From an uncultured Thiocystis sp. (GTDB lineage: Bacteria; Pseudomonadota; Gammaproteobacteria; Chromatiales; Chromatiaceae), in NCBI RefSeq assembly GCF_903866365.1, contig NZ_CAIPNF010000310.1, forward strand, positions 1-64,000: a stretch of 64,000 nucleotides of DNA, written 5' to 3'. This document shows, one piece after another, positions 17,473 through 27,799 of this stretch; positions within the stretch are counted from its first letter, which is position 1; every line of letters begins with the position of its first letter. The notes under the pieces were generated by a model, which worked only from the letters and a program-made list of their open reading frames with translations, was not told where the DNA came from and searched no databases. Both the position numbers and the translations under genes were made by a program.

Positions 17473-18812
17473 ATGTCAAAACTGGATCCCAAACGGCTTG
17501 CCACGCCGGCCCTGGCCAGCATCCTGACCCTGGCCCCCATGCTCGCGCTGGCTCAGGAGGAGGTTCCCGTCCTGAACAGCGGCGATACCGCCTGGATGCT
17601 GACCGCCACCGCGCTGGTGCTGTTCATGACCATCCCCGGTCTGGCCCTTTTCTATGGCGGTCTGGTGCGTTCCAAGAACGTGCTCTCGGTGCTGATGCAG
17701 TGTTTTGCCATCACCGCGCTGATGACCGTGCTCTGGGTCATCTACGGCTACAGCCTGGCCTTCTCGACCACCGGGATGGAAAAGGCGTCCTGAATCTAAA
17801 TTCCTTCATCGGCAGCTTCGACAAAGCGCTGTTCGGCGGGGTGACCCGCGAGAGCCTGACCCTCGCCATCCCCGAGACGGTCTTCGCAACCTTCCAGATG
17901 ACCTTCGCCATCATCACCCCGGCACTCATCGTCGGCGCCTTCGCCGAGCGCATGAAGTTCTCCGCCCTGCTGTGGTTCATGGGGATTTGGTTCACGGTCG
18001 TTTATCTGCCGATCGCGCACATGGTGTGGAGCGGCGACGGCGCCCTGATGTGGGACTGGGGCGTGCTCGACTTCGCCGGCGGGACCGTGGTGCACATCAA
18101 CGCCGGTGTCGCCGGTCTGGTCGCGGCGCTCGTGCTGGGCAAGCGCAAGGGCTATCCGACCACCGCCATGCCGCCGCATAACCTGGGCTATACCGTGATC
18201 GGCGCCTCCATGCTGTGGGTCGGCTGGTTCGGCTTCAACGCCGGCAGCGCGGTCGCGGCCAACGAGAGCGCCGGCATGGCCATGCTGGTCACTCAGATCG
18301 CCACCGCCACCGCGGCGTTGGCCTGGATGTTCTCGGAATGGGTCAACCACGGCAAGGCCAGCGTGCTCGGCATCGCCACCGGCGCCGTCGCCGGTCTGGT
18401 CGCCATCACCCCGGCCTCCGGGACCGCGGGACCGCTTGGCGCGCTGGCGATCGGCGCGGCCTCCGGCATCGTCTGCTTCCTGGCCTCGACCAAGCTCAAG
18501 CGGGCGTTGGGCTACGACGACTCGCTCGATGTCTTCGGCGTGCATGCCGTCGGCGGCATCGTCGGCGCGCTCCTGACCGGCATCTTTGCCGCCGCGAGCC
18601 TGGGCGGCGCCGGTCTGGCCGAGGGCGTGACCATCGCCGGTCAGCTCTGGATCCAGACCAAGGGCGTGGTGGTGACCCTGGTCTATACGGCGGTTTTGAG
18701 CTATATCATCCTCAAGCTGGTCGATCTGACGATCGGTCTGCGGGTGAACGAGGAGCAGGAAACCGAGGGTCTCGACCTCTCGCAGCACGACGAACGCGGT
18801 TACATTCTCTGA
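17473..18812 (+). pseudogene. amtB: Ammonium transporter AmtB, split by a one-base frameshift
   Basis: The first 106 codons encode a signal peptide (ending in MLALA) and the first helices up to FSTTGMEK, then run into a stop at 17791. The rest of the protein continues without interruption in another frame from about 17781 (KGVLNLNSFIGSF...) to 18812, ending with the family's cytoplasmic tail. Comparing the frames, one G appears missing at aaaggcgtcc (17781-17790). Restoring it gives an intact AmtB of about 446 residues. The conserved core (AERMKFSALLWF, DFAGGTVVHINAGVAG, GWFGFNAGSA) is normal, so either a recent mutation or a sequencing error explains it. It follows glnK directly. Confidence 0.9.
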
Positions 18813-18907
18813 ACCGCGCGCGGCGGTCGCCGGGAGGCGGCCGCGACCTGGATCTTTTCTCGATTCGCCACGGATCAGGCTCCCGCTGACACGACGCTCC
18901 AATTCCC

Positions 18908-18928
18908 GCCGGCAAGCTTCTTGCCGGC
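18908..18928. repeat. Hairpin between amtB and speE
   Basis: Nine perfect base pairs, gccggcaag (18908-18916) with cttgccggc (18920-18928), enclose a three-base loop. No U-tract follows directly. It may add to the termination region that ends at 19003. Confidence 0.55.
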
Positions 18929-18981
18929 ATCTCGATTGGGTTGGAGATCGTCGCTATTCTCTGCTGTCGTGACTTGACTTC

Positions 18982-19003
18982 GGGGCCTGACGGCCCCTTT
19001 TTT
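18982..19003 (+). terminator. Rho-independent terminator for the glnK-amtB unit
   Basis: The stem ggggcc (18982-18987) with ggcccc (18992-18997) has a four-base loop and is followed by six T residues (18998-19003). On the minus strand no U-tract follows the stem, so it acts on plus-strand transcription. The facing gene speE ends at 19011. Confidence 0.88.
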
Positions 19004-19010
19004 CGCCGAA

Positions 19011-19886
19011 TCAGTCTCTCGGCCCGGCAATTGCCGCAAGCCCTCGCCGCACGAACTCCGGCTGAGCCAGGGCCGCGCGGTGAATCCCGGCGTTGTAATA
19101 CTGGGTCTTGAATGGCTTGCGTTCCGCGTCCGCGACCCGGAAATCGGCCAGCGCCACCGCCTTGCCGGCCAGGGTCGCGCTCCACCAGCCCGAGGGGTAG
19201 ATCGGCTGGGGGAACGACAGAGTTTGGGTGTCGGCAAAGCCGGCGGCGCGCATCGCGCCATGCATCTCTTGCAGGAGGCGCAGGTGATACAGGGGCGATT
19301 CGCTCTGCTGCACCAGGATCCCATGGGTATCGAGCGCGCGCAGGCACTCGGCGTAGAAGTCCTGGCTGAAGAGTCCCAGGGCCGGGCCGACCGGGTCGGT
19401 GCTGTCGACGATGATGAGATCCAGACTGCCGGTGGGGGCTTCCCGGATCCAGCGAATCCCGTCCTCGAACCGCAGTTGGGCGCGCGGGTCATGGTTCGCG
19501 GCGGTGAGTTCGGGGAAATAGCGCTCGGCGAGCCGGGTGACCCCTTCGTCGATATCGATCTGCACCGCCGACGCGACCCCCGGATGCTTGAGTACCTCGC
19601 GCAGGGTGCCGCAGTCGCCGCCACCGATGATACAGACCCGTCGCGGTGCCGGATGGGTGAAGAGCGCCGGGTGGGACATCATCTCGTGATAAAGAAAATT
19701 CTCGCGACTCGACAGCATGGTGCAACCGTCGATCACCATCAGGTTGCCGAAACCCTCGGTGGCGTAAATCTCGATGAGTTGGAAGGGCGTCTGCTCCTCG
19801 TGGAGCTTTTCGCGGATCTTCAGCGAGAAGGCGCTGCCGTCGTCTGCGGCAACTTCCGAGAACCATTGGTTGGGGTCGTCGAGCAT
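19011..19886 (-). CDS. speE: Spermidine synthase (polyamine aminopropyltransferase)
   Basis: The product is 291 residues, typical for SpeE. It transfers an aminopropyl group from decarboxylated SAM to putrescine. Family motifs are present: the glycine-rich IIGGGDCGTLREVLKHP, and the polyamine-binding region DLIIVDSTDPVGPALGLFS with catalytic Asp. The ATG at 19886 has aaggga about eight bases upstream; the open frame upstream of it is unlike SpeE. The preceding gene on the same strand ends 81 bases upstream. Confidence 0.95.
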   Translation of the reverse strand: MLDDPNQWFSEVAADDGSAFSLKIREKLHEEQTPFQLIEIYATEGFGNLMVIDGCTMLSSRENFLYHEMMSHPALFTHPAPRRVCIIGGGDCGTLREVLKHPGVASAVQIDIDEGVTRLAERYFPELTAANHDPRAQLRFEDGIRWIREAPTGSLDLIIVDSTDPVGPALGLFSQDFYAECLRALDTHGILVQQSESPLYHLRLLQEMHGAMRAAGFADTQTLSFPQPIYPSGWWSATLAGKAVALADFRVADAERKPFKTQYYNAGIHRAALAQPEFVRRGLAAIAGPRD

Positions 19887-19967
19887 GGCGGGTTTCCCTT
19901 GCGAAATGGAAATGGTTGAATCAAGACTTGCGTCACCATGACCGCCAGGCATCAGCCTGAAGCTGGT

Positions 19968-20738
19968 TCAGCGGCGGTCTTCGAGGTGAAAGCCAAACAG
20001 TTCGAGCAGCAGACCGGTCAAGGCGCCGCCGAGCAAACCGCCCAGCAAGCCCGGCGGGATGTCATGGAGAACCCGTCCGATCGCATCCTGGGTGCTCACA
20101 TCCAGCATGGCCGAGGTGGTTCCGTCCAGGATCCAGATACTCGCGCCAACGACCGCGGCAATCAGTCCCGCGACCACGGGTGCGGACAGGATGCCGGGTA
20201 GCCAGCCAGAGGTGCGCGCAAGCAGCCAGCGCTCCGAGATCTGGAAAAAGGTGCCGACCAGGGCCACCACGCCAGCCGCCAGGACGAACATCCCGACCTC
20301 TTCGCCGCTCATCGCCAGCACCACCGCGAGCACACCGCCCGCCAGCAATCCGGCGAGGAGTCCCGTGAGGGTCTCGGCGAGCGGTTGGCTGCCACCCGTC
20401 ACCATCCAGGCGTAGAAGCTTCCCGCCACGAGTCCGGCGGTTCCGGCAATACCGACGATCATAAATAATTCGATTTCTTGACCGGTCGCAATCAAATAGC
20501 CGATCGAGGACAGCACACCGGCCATCGCGCCTACCAGCGCGACGGGCATCGCGCTATAAAAGGCGGATGTCGTCATGGCGGCCGCCGCGGCCGCCATGAT
20601 TAACGGTTGCCAGCCCGTGAGCCCCAGCACCTGCAAGACCTGATAAAGACCGGCAAACAGTGCGCCGAATAACGCCCCGGCAAAACCCCACATGAAAAGT
20701 ATCATGACGATCGCGGCAAACTGGTCCTTGGTGAGCAT
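19968..20738 (-). CDS. Hypothetical polytopic membrane protein
   Basis: This 256-residue protein consists almost wholly of hydrophobic, Gly/Ala-rich segments; I count about eight possible membrane helices. The first starts near residue 8 (AAIVMILFMWGFAGALFGAL). Two glycine-rich segments (GLLAGLLAGGVLAVVLA and GLLGGLLGGALTGLLLEL) resemble each other. I recognise no family and see no catalytic motif. It is divergent from the next gene across a short AT-rich gap and may be co-transcribed with speE. Confidence 0.7.
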   Translation of the reverse strand: MLTKDQFAAIVMILFMWGFAGALFGALFAGLYQVLQVLGLTGWQPLIMAAAAAAMTTSAFYSAMPVALVGAMAGVLSSIGYLIATGQEIELFMIVGIAGTAGLVAGSFYAWMVTGGSQPLAETLTGLLAGLLAGGVLAVVLAMSGEEVGMFVLAAGVVALVGTFFQISERWLLARTSGWLPGILSAPVVAGLIAAVVGASIWILDGTTSAMLDVSTQDAIGRVLHDIPPGLLGGLLGGALTGLLLELFGFHLEDRR

Positions 20739-20806
20739 TCTTAATTTTCCTGACGTTTCTAAATTTTAGTGGCCATAGTCTAGCCTTTCTCCGGATGCCA
20801 GCGAGT

Positions 20807-21754
20807 ATGTATGAAACTCCAGTCAATGGCAGCAGGCGCTTGATCGATGGCGTCGAGCGTATCTATTACGATGGCTACTGGGTCAAATATTACGAACCGC
20901 CACAGGACAGCTTCGAGGTCAGGCGGCATCTGGTACAGGCGTTGACGCGGCGCTTGTTCAATCATGTCGAACACGGCATCAACATCCCCGGGGTGCGGCT
21001 CAAGGAAGCCCGCGCCGCCTATGAAGCCGAAAGCGAGATTGAACGCAAGCGGGTCAACGGCGCCATGCTGGCCGGCGCGCTGTTCAATCGCGCGGCGGAT
21101 ATTTTCCACTGCCTGGTGGATCTCCAAACCGCCGGGGTCGAGATTTTCCCCGAGCATGCACTGATGCGAGAGTGTGGACAATGCCTGCTGGAAGCGCTGG
21201 AGCTTGGCAAGATGGTACGTCACCGCGGTGGCGACGAGGGGATCGACGAGCTGTGGGGCGAGCCTTTCAAGGCGTTTTCCATGCCGATCGAGGATTTCTA
21301 TGCGAGCCGCTATCTGAAGATCGCAATGACCATGCACGCCGTCGACCGGATTGCGGCGGCGCTGAAAGACACCTTCGCGGGCAGCCGGAAAATCGCCGAC
21401 AGCGATACCAGGCTCGATGAGCTTGCCGAGGCGGCCAAGCGAAAATGCGAAACCCTCCGCACCGATCCAGCGGTGTTCGATGTCTGGCCAGCCTATGTCG
21501 TGGCCAGTGAGCGGCTGCGCAAATCCGATCCCATCCTGCCGAACACACCCACCGCCATGGACATACGGGAGGCGCTGGAGAGCATCGGTCTGTTGCGCGA
21601 AGGAGCCGATCTCATCTGTTTCATCGTCCGCGCCCGCGTACCGATGCCGAAAAGCACCCACGAGTTCATTGATCGCTGCCAGCAGTTTCGGCGCGCTTTT
21701 ATCGAATCGGAAGCGATCTTGCCAGGTTGCGACCTGGAGGTCGTCTCTGCGTAA
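20807..21754 (+). CDS. Conserved-looking hypothetical protein
   Basis: This roughly 315-residue soluble protein begins MYETPVNGSRRLIDGVERIY (an ATG at 20795 is possible). It has no signal peptide or membrane segment. It looks largely helical, with many charged residues and a Cys/His-containing middle (RECGQCLLEALELGKMVRHR). Codon use and length show it is a real gene. I do not recognise its family. It is transcribed away from the membrane protein gene, from a 68-base AT-rich gap. Confidence 0.75.
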   Translation: MYETPVNGSRRLIDGVERIYYDGYWVKYYEPPQDSFEVRRHLVQALTRRLFNHVEHGINIPGVRLKEARAAYEAESEIERKRVNGAMLAGALFNRAADIFHCLVDLQTAGVEIFPEHALMRECGQCLLEALELGKMVRHRGGDEGIDELWGEPFKAFSMPIEDFYASRYLKIAMTMHAVDRIAAALKDTFAGSRKIADSDTRLDELAEAAKRKCETLRTDPAVFDVWPAYVVASERLRKSDPILPNTPTAMDIREALESIGLLREGADLICFIVRARVPMPKSTHEFIDRCQQFRRAFIESEAILPGCDLEVVSA

Positions 21755-21800
21755 CAACGCGCGTTCAAAGCGTCAGTCGTTCTTTCAAGAATGACCGCGT

Positions 21801-23003
21801 TCAGGAGCCTGACTGGACGATCCGCTCAACCATCTGGAAACCCGCGACGTAGGTGCCAATGGCCGCGCCCAGATTGCTCAACGCAAAGACCACTAGAATC
21901 CGCGCGACCCGATTACGCCACCAGCCAGTCCAGGAGGTGACATCCGCGCGCAGCCGACCAAAATCCCCGACGTTCGGTTTGCGCAGATAAAGCTCCACCG
22001 CCCCCGTGACCATCCCAGCGCCAATGGCTGGATTCAAGGTCGTCAGCGGCGCGGCCAGGAAGGCCGACAGGATCGTGAGCGGGTGCCCGGCCGCCATCAG
22101 CGTACCGAGTGCCGACAAACCGCCGGTGATCAACATCCAGTTGAGCACCAGATCCCAGCCCAGATCGGGGTTCATTGCAAAACCCCAGGCAAAGCCTCCC
22201 AGAATCAACGCGAGTACCGTCCATGCCAGGATCCTGGGCCAGCGGCCAGGCGCTGGGATGCGCTCCAATTCGGCAATGATGTCCACCGCATCCTCGCGGT
22301 TTTGACCGAGCTTGTCGGCGATGCCTTTGAGATGACCGACCCCGACCACGGCAAGCACACGCTTGACGCCGAGCCGCGCGACCTCGCGCCGCAGTTTGGC
22401 GGCCATGTAGCGATCGCGCTCTTCGATCAGTGGCACATAGAGGTCCTTGCGATCGGTCGCGAATTCGGCAAAGGTGGTCTCAAGCACGTCCCCTTCCTTG
22501 AGTCGCTCAACTTCATCCTCGGATACTTCATTCGAGGTCACCATGGCAGCCAGCAGACCCGAAAAAAGCGTAGCGCGCTGCCACCAGCCAAGATTGGCCG
22601 AGATTCGCTTCAGGGTGATGCCGATTTCGCGATCGATCAGCAGAACCGGCAGATCGCGCTCCCTGGCCAACCGAAGCGCCATGCGCTGTTCCGCGCCCGG
22701 CTCGATCCCGAACTGATCGGCGAGCCGTTGCTGATAGGCCGACAAGGCCAGGCTGGCGGCGACCATATAGACGCGGTTCTGACGGATGACGGAGAAGAGG
22801 TCCGTCTGGGCGAGCGAGCGCGGATCCATCAGGGCGTTGAAGCGACTCCGGCACAACTCGACCGCCACGGCGTCATAGTCGCCGCTCTGGATCAGCCTCT
22901 CGACCTGCTCGACACTGATGCGCGAAACATGAGCGGTGCCGAGTAGGGTCACCTGGACGTCATCCAGGACGATTTCGCAGCGGGGTTCGAGTGACTCGGT
23001 CAT
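21801..23003 (-). CDS. TraB/PrgY family membrane protein
   Basis: This 400-residue protein matches the TraB family. The N-terminal domain has the early motif LLGTAHVSRISVEQV, an ExxR-like stretch (AVELCRSRFNAL) and a later conserved GVGHLKGI; these form a TIKI/ChaN-like fold with putative metal-binding residues. The C-terminal third has three or more membrane segments (for example ILAWTVLALILGGFAWGF). In enterococci the family modulates peptide pheromone; in other bacteria the role is unclear. The gene stands alone between oppositely oriented genes. Confidence 0.85.
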   Translation of the reverse strand: MTESLEPRCEIVLDDVQVTLLGTAHVSRISVEQVERLIQSGDYDAVAVELCRSRFNALMDPRSLAQTDLFSVIRQNRVYMVAASLALSAYQQRLADQFGIEPGAEQRMALRLARERDLPVLLIDREIGITLKRISANLGWWQRATLFSGLLAAMVTSNEVSEDEVERLKEGDVLETTFAEFATDRKDLYVPLIEERDRYMAAKLRREVARLGVKRVLAVVGVGHLKGIADKLGQNREDAVDIIAELERIPAPGRWPRILAWTVLALILGGFAWGFAMNPDLGWDLVLNWMLITGGLSALGTLMAAGHPLTILSAFLAAPLTTLNPAIGAGMVTGAVELYLRKPNVGDFGRLRADVTSWTGWWRNRVARILVVFALSNLGAAIGTYVAGFQMVERIVQSGS

Positions 23004-23245
23004 GGGATATTGCCATTAGGGAATACGAAGCAAGGGGCGAAATGATACTCCAGTCGGCGAGGGACGCATTCAGCGCGACCGGCGTTGCCGCGAGTGTCCC
23101 CGCGCATCGCCTTCAGTCGACGCGATCGGCGGAATGCGGTTCAGGCATGGGGTCGTGCGTTGGGCGCTGTCTCCGCCGTCTGGATGCCGTATCATCAACG
23201 CAACGATCAAGATTGCCGCCCAGCATCGCTTCGATGGGAATTCCG

Positions 23246-23677
23246 ATGTCCAGTCCAACGCATACGTGGTCGATGTGCTCGTTCGGCCTGCTTTACGCGC
23301 TCCTCGCGTCGCTCCTGCTCAGTGGTTGCGGCGCCGTGGAGAAAGATAAGCGATCCGTCGGTCTGCAGGCTGCAACCAACGGCTATCAATCCGCGCTGCG
23401 CTGGGGATACTACGAAACCGCCTATGGTTTCGTGCATCCGGATCTGCGCAAGGATAAGCCTTTGCCACCCCTGCTTAACGGGCTGCGCCTCACCGGCTAC
23501 GACGTCGTCCAGCCACCCACGCTGCAGGACAAGGACAGCGCGACTCAGATCGTCGCGATCGAGTACCTCTACGAAGACCGGCAAGTCGTCAAGCGACTCT
23601 CCGACCGTCAGCTCTGGCGTTGGGACGAGAAGCTGGATTCCTGGTGGCTGCAATCCGGCCTGCCCAACTTCGATTAG
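23246..23677 (+). CDS. Putative lipoprotein
   Basis: The product is 143 residues, with a signal peptide ending in a lipobox (SLLLSGC), so it should be lipid-anchored. The mature part is a small soluble domain with QSALRWGYYETAYGFVHPDL and a Trp-rich end (LWRWDEKLDSWWLQSGLPNF). I do not know the family by name. The ATG at 23246 has ggga about seven bases upstream; an ATG at 23234 is also in frame. It precedes mutS by almost 300 bases, which hold no recognisable feature. Confidence 0.75.
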   Translation: MSSPTHTWSMCSFGLLYALLASLLLSGCGAVEKDKRSVGLQAATNGYQSALRWGYYETAYGFVHPDLRKDKPLPPLLNGLRLTGYDVVQPPTLQDKDSATQIVAIEYLYEDRQVVKRLSDRQLWRWDEKLDSWWLQSGLPNFD

Positions 23678-23972
23678 ACCGCGTCCGGGATCGGGAGAAC
23701 CCGTGTCGCATCGGCTTGGGCGCTCAAGTTGCTACCGCCCCGTTGGCGTAGCACCCGCCGCTTGCCAACGGGAAACCCCGACGGACTGTTAGACTAGCCG
23801 GACTTTCCTCTGTACGACTGCGCCAGTTGCAAGACAGCATGCCCACGCTCGACACCCCATTTGTACTGACCGCCCGCCACGGCGGCGGCACCGCCCGGCC
23901 GACCGAAAGGCGCGCCAACCGCTCCTGCATCGGGCAGACCGAGCGTGAATTGTCGCGTGGAGAGCATGGTCA

Positions 23973-26612
23973 ATGAAAGCCTTCCCCGGCCATCCCGCCA
24001 ACGCACCCAACCCATCGATCGAGCATGCCGATCTCGCCCAGCACACACCCGTGATGCAGCACTATCTGCGTCTCAAGGCGGACTACCCGGACCTGCTGCT
24101 GTTCTACCGCATGGGGGATTTCTACGAACTCTTTTTCGAGGACGCCGAGCGGGCGGCGCGGCTGCTCGACATTACCCTAACCAAGCGCGGCCAGTCCGCC
24201 GGACGCTCGATCCCGATGGCGGGAGTGCCCTATCACACCCTGGAGGGCTACCTCGCCAAGCTGGTGCGCAAGGGCGTCTCGGCGGCAATTTGCGAGCAGA
24301 TCGGCGATCCGGCCAAGAGTAAGGGTCTGGTGGAGCGTCGGGTGACCCGCGTGGTGACGCCCGGCACCCTGACCGACGAGGCGTTGCTGGAAGAACGGCG
24401 GGAGAATCTTCTGGCCGCCATCGCAGAGGGCAAGGACGGCTTTGGTCTGGCGGTGCTGGAACTCTCCAGCGGACGTTTTTCGGTGCTGGAGGTCGCCACC
24501 CGCGAGGCGCTGGCCAGCGAACTGGAGCGGCTCAAGCCGGCCGAGATCCTGGTCGCGGAAGACAGCCGGATCCCAAGCGATCTGCGCATCGAACATGGCA
24601 TCGCCCGCCGCCCGGTCTGGCATCTGGATCCGGACAGCGGCGAGCGACTGCTCTGCCAGCAGTTCGGCACCCGCGACCTGAGCGGTTTCGGTTGCGCCAC
24701 GCTGCGTCTCGCGGTCGGGGCGGCCGGCTGTCTGCTCCAGTATATTCGCGACACCCAGTTCGCCGCCCTGCCCCATCTGCGCGGCCTGATCACCGAACAG
24801 CGCGACGAGGCGCTCATCCTCGACGCCGCGACCCGGCGCAATCTGGAACTCACCGAGAGTCTGAGCGGTCGCGCCGAACACACCCTGGCCGGGGTGCTGG
24901 ACCGCACGGCCACCGCCATGGGCAGCCGTCTGCTGCGCCGCTGGCTGCATCGTCCGCTACGCGACCGGAGCGCGGTGCGCGAGCGCCATTCCGCGATCCG
25001 GACGCTGCTCGCCGAGGGCAATCTGTCCGATCTGCACCCGACGCTGGCGGGCATCGGCGATCTGGAACGCATCCTCGCGCGCATTGCCCTGGGCACGGCG
25101 CGCCCGCGCGATCTGGCCGTGTTACGCGATTCGCTCGCGGTCTTTCCGGCGTTGCACGACCTGTTGGCCGGCATTGAGGATCCCTTGCTCGCGCGTCTGA
25201 ACGCCGACATCGGCGACCATCCTGACACCCGCGATCTGCTCACGCGCGCCATCCTCGCCCAACCGCCGATGCTGATCCGCGACGGCGGCGTGATCGCCTC
25301 TGGTTTCGATGAAGAACTGGATCAACTGCGCGACCTGTCGAACAATGCCGATCGCTTTCTGCTGGAGTTGGAGACCCGCGAACGCGAACGCACCGGCCTT
25401 CCCGGCCTCAAGGTCGGCTACAACCGCGTCCACGGCTATTACCTCGAAATCCATCGCACGCAGGCCGGCCGGGCACCGCTGGATTATGTCCGTCGTCAGA
25501 CCCTGAAGGACGCGGAGCGGTATATCACCCCCGAACTCAAGCGGTTCGAGGACCAGATTTTGAGCAGCCGCGAGCGGTCGCTGGCGCGCGAGAAGGCGCT
25601 CTATGAGGATCTGCTGGGCCGGCTGGCGGAATCTCTAGCCCCCTTGCAGACCAGCGCGGTCGGCATTGCGACGCTCGATGTCCTCGCGAATCTGGCCGAG
25701 CGCGCCGAATCCCTGAACTGGAACTGCCCGCAACTCACCGACACGGCGTCGATCGAGATTGAGGACGGGCGTCATCCGGTGGTCGAGGGAGTCATCGACA
25801 TTCCCTTCGTCGCCAACGGTCTGCGCATGGACGCGCGCCGGCGGATGCTGATCATCACCGGCCCCAACATGGGCGGCAAGTCCACCTACATGCGTCAGAA
25901 CGCGCTGATCGTGCTGCTTGCCCATGTCGGAAGTTTCGTGCCGGCGAGCGCCGCGACCATCGGCCCGGTGGACCGGATCTTCTCGCGCATCGGCGCCTCC
26001 GACGATCTGGCCGGAGGGCGCTCGACCTTCATGGTGGAGATGGAGGAGACGGCCAATATCCTGAACAACGCCACCGCCCAGAGTCTGGTGCTGATGGACG
26101 AGGTCGGGCGCGGCACCAGCACCTTCGACGGACTCTCGCTGGCCTGGTCCTGCGGGGTGGAACTGGCGACCCGGATCGGCGCCTACAGCCTGTTCGCGAC
26201 CCATTATTTCGAGCTGACCACGCTGCCGGAGGAATACCCCGGCATCGCCAACGTCCATCTGGACGCGGTCGAGCACGGAACGTCCATCGTTTTCATGCAC
26301 GCCGTGCGCGATGGACCGGCAAATCAGAGTTATGGTCTGGCGGTCGCGGCGCTCGCCGGCGTGCCCGCGCCCGTGATCGCGCGCGCGCGGGAGCGGCTGC
26401 TCGAACTGGAAGAAGCCGCCCGGCGCCACGCGGAGCGGGAGGCGGTGCAACTGTCGCTGTTCCCCCTCATTCCTGAACCGACGCCACCGCCCGAGCATCC
26501 GGTCTGCGGCGCCTTGCGTGAATTGGACCCGGATCGCCTGACGCCCAGGGACGCGCTGGAGAATCTGTATCGGTTAAAAGAGATGATGGAAGACCGGATG
26601 CCGTCGCGTTGA
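23973..26612 (+). CDS. mutS: DNA mismatch repair protein MutS
   Basis: This 879-residue protein is full length. The mismatch-recognition Phe-x-Glu motif is present (F50, E52 in MGDFYELFF). The ATPase domain has Walker [14 protein letters not shown] near residue 630, then [16 protein letters not shown] and the ATHYFELT switch. The C-terminus ends with the helix-turn-helix and dimer region ([17 protein letters not shown]). MutS binds mismatches and recruits MutL. The N-terminus before MQHYLRLK is about 28 residues long, as in other gammaproteobacteria. Confidence 0.98.
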   Translation: MKAFPGHPANAPNPSIEHADLAQHTPVMQHYLRLKADYPDLLLFYRMGDFYELFFEDAERAARLLDITLTKRGQSAGRSIPMAGVPYHTLEGYLAKLVRKGVSAAICEQIGDPAKSKGLVERRVTRVVTPGTLTDEALLEERRENLLAAIAEGKDGFGLAVLELSSGRFSVLEVATREALASELERLKPAEILVAEDSRIPSDLRIEHGIARRPVWHLDPDSGERLLCQQFGTRDLSGFGCATLRLAVGAAGCLLQYIRDTQFAALPHLRGLITEQRDEALILDAATRRNLELTESLSGRAEHTLAGVLDRTATAMGSRLLRRWLHRPLRDRSAVRERHSAIRTLLAEGNLSDLHPTLAGIGDLERILARIALGTARPRDLAVLRDSLAVFPALHDLLAGIEDPLLARLNADIGDHPDTRDLLTRAILAQPPMLIRDGGVIASGFDEELDQLRDLSNNADRFLLELETRERERTGLPGLKVGYNRVHGYYLEIHRTQAGRAPLDYVRRQTLKDAERYITPELKRFEDQILSSRERSLAREKALYEDLLGRLAESLAPLQTSAVGIATLDVLANLAERAESLNWNCPQLTDTASIEIEDGRHPVVEGVIDIPFVANGLRMDARRRMLIITGPNMGGKSTYMRQNALIVLLAHVGSFVPASAATIGPVDRIFSRIGASDDLAGGRSTFMVEMEETANILNNATAQSLVLMDEVGRGTSTFDGLSLAWSCGVELATRIGAYSLFATHYFELTTLPEEYPGIANVHLDAVEHGTSIVFMHAVRDGPANQSYGLAVAALAGVPAPVIARARERLLELEEAARRHAEREAVQLSLFPLIPEPTPPPEHPVCGALRELDPDRLTPRDALENLYRLKEMMEDRMPSR

Positions 26613-26825
26613 ACCGCGACCGCGCCAGTCAACCGCCACATCATGCGCGTGACCCGATCATCGCTTGAGCTTCAGAGCAGGCGTGATATGGCGGGTGTGC
26701 GCGATGTGTTTGTTTGTGGAGAACCGCTTGAGAAGATAAGCTATCCACGAAATGCAGGCGTGATGTCGGGGAACCCGGACGGGTCAATCCAGACTCACTT
26801 CGCTACTGTTAATAGGGTTCAGCCA

Positions 26826-27584
26826 ATGATAGCTGATGACGTTTTCGGGCCAAGATTCATGACTAACAAGCTTTCGCAAAAGCAAATACCAGCCCGCCAG
26901 CGACTGATCCTCGCGCTCGATGTTCCGGATATGACAGCGGCTAAACAGCTTGTGGATGATCTCGGAGATTCGGTGCAGTTCTACAAGATCGGTCTTGAAC
27001 TGTTCATGTCTGGAAATTACTTCGAATTGATCGATTGGCTGCGAGCCCGTGGCAAGCGTGTTTTTTGCGATCTTAAGTTTTTCGATATCCCGGAGACAGT
27101 GGCGAGCGCGGTGCGGCAACTCAAGGACCGAGGCGTTGATTTTGCGACGGTGCATGGCAACGACACCATGCTCGCGGCGGCCGCGCGAGAAAAAAACGAC
27201 CTGAAAATCCTTGCCGTGACCGTGCTGACCAGTCTGGACCGCTCGGATCTGGAATCGCTCGGATTCCAGTGCAACGTGGAAGACCTTGTCTTAGCTCGCG
27301 CAAAAAAGGCGATCAAGTTAGGTTGCGATGGAGTCATTTCGTCAGGTCTTGAAGCATCCAGGCTGCGCGATGACCTGGGCGATCGGTTTTTGATTGTTTC
27401 GCCGGGGATCCGTCCGGTCGATAACTGTACGGAAGACGATCAAAAGCGTGTCGTGAGTCCAACTCAGGCATTCCTGAATGGCGCGGACTATATCGTCGTG
27501 GGCCGTCCGATTCGCGATGCGCAGAATCCGCGGGAGGAAGCCGAAAGAATCCAGGCGGAAATCTCCGCATTATTTCCCGAATAA
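26826..27584 (+). CDS. pyrF: Orotidine 5'-phosphate decarboxylase
   Basis: The product is about 252 residues and makes UMP from orotidine monophosphate. The hallmark motifs are present: LILALDVPD near the N-terminus, the catalytic Asp-x-Lys-x-x-Asp type region CDLKFFDIPETV, TVHGND, and the C-terminal GADYIVVGRPIRDA. An aggg sequence about eight bases before the ATG at 26826 supports this start; the ATG at 26859 is an alternative nearer the conserved region. The gene is visibly more AT-rich than its neighbours. It lies between mutS and gatB on the same strand, with no other pyrimidine gene around. Confidence 0.93.
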   Translation: MIADDVFGPRFMTNKLSQKQIPARQRLILALDVPDMTAAKQLVDDLGDSVQFYKIGLELFMSGNYFELIDWLRARGKRVFCDLKFFDIPETVASAVRQLKDRGVDFATVHGNDTMLAAAAREKNDLKILAVTVLTSLDRSDLESLGFQCNVEDLVLARAKKAIKLGCDGVISSGLEASRLRDDLGDRFLIVSPGIRPVDNCTEDDQKRVVSPTQAFLNGADYIVVGRPIRDAQNPREEAERIQAEISALFPE

Positions 27585-27799
27585 CATCGCCCTTGACGCG
27601 CATTTGCGCTGCCGGGATGCGCGGTTATCTCCCAACCGTCAGATAGTCGCCCCGCCTCAAGGCCACAACAACACGCTCAAGTGCCTTGTCGTGCTCGATT
27701 ATCGCCGTGTTGGGCGTGTTCTACCCGGCATTCCGACCGTTCTGGATGCCTTGTTTTTTTGGGCCTCGCGCGCCCCCCATCAATCAGGTTGACATCGTC

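Noticed and set aside
18908-18928. Hairpin considered as the main amtB terminator
   Set aside because: No U-tract follows; the hairpin at 18982-19003 with six T residues is the better terminator.
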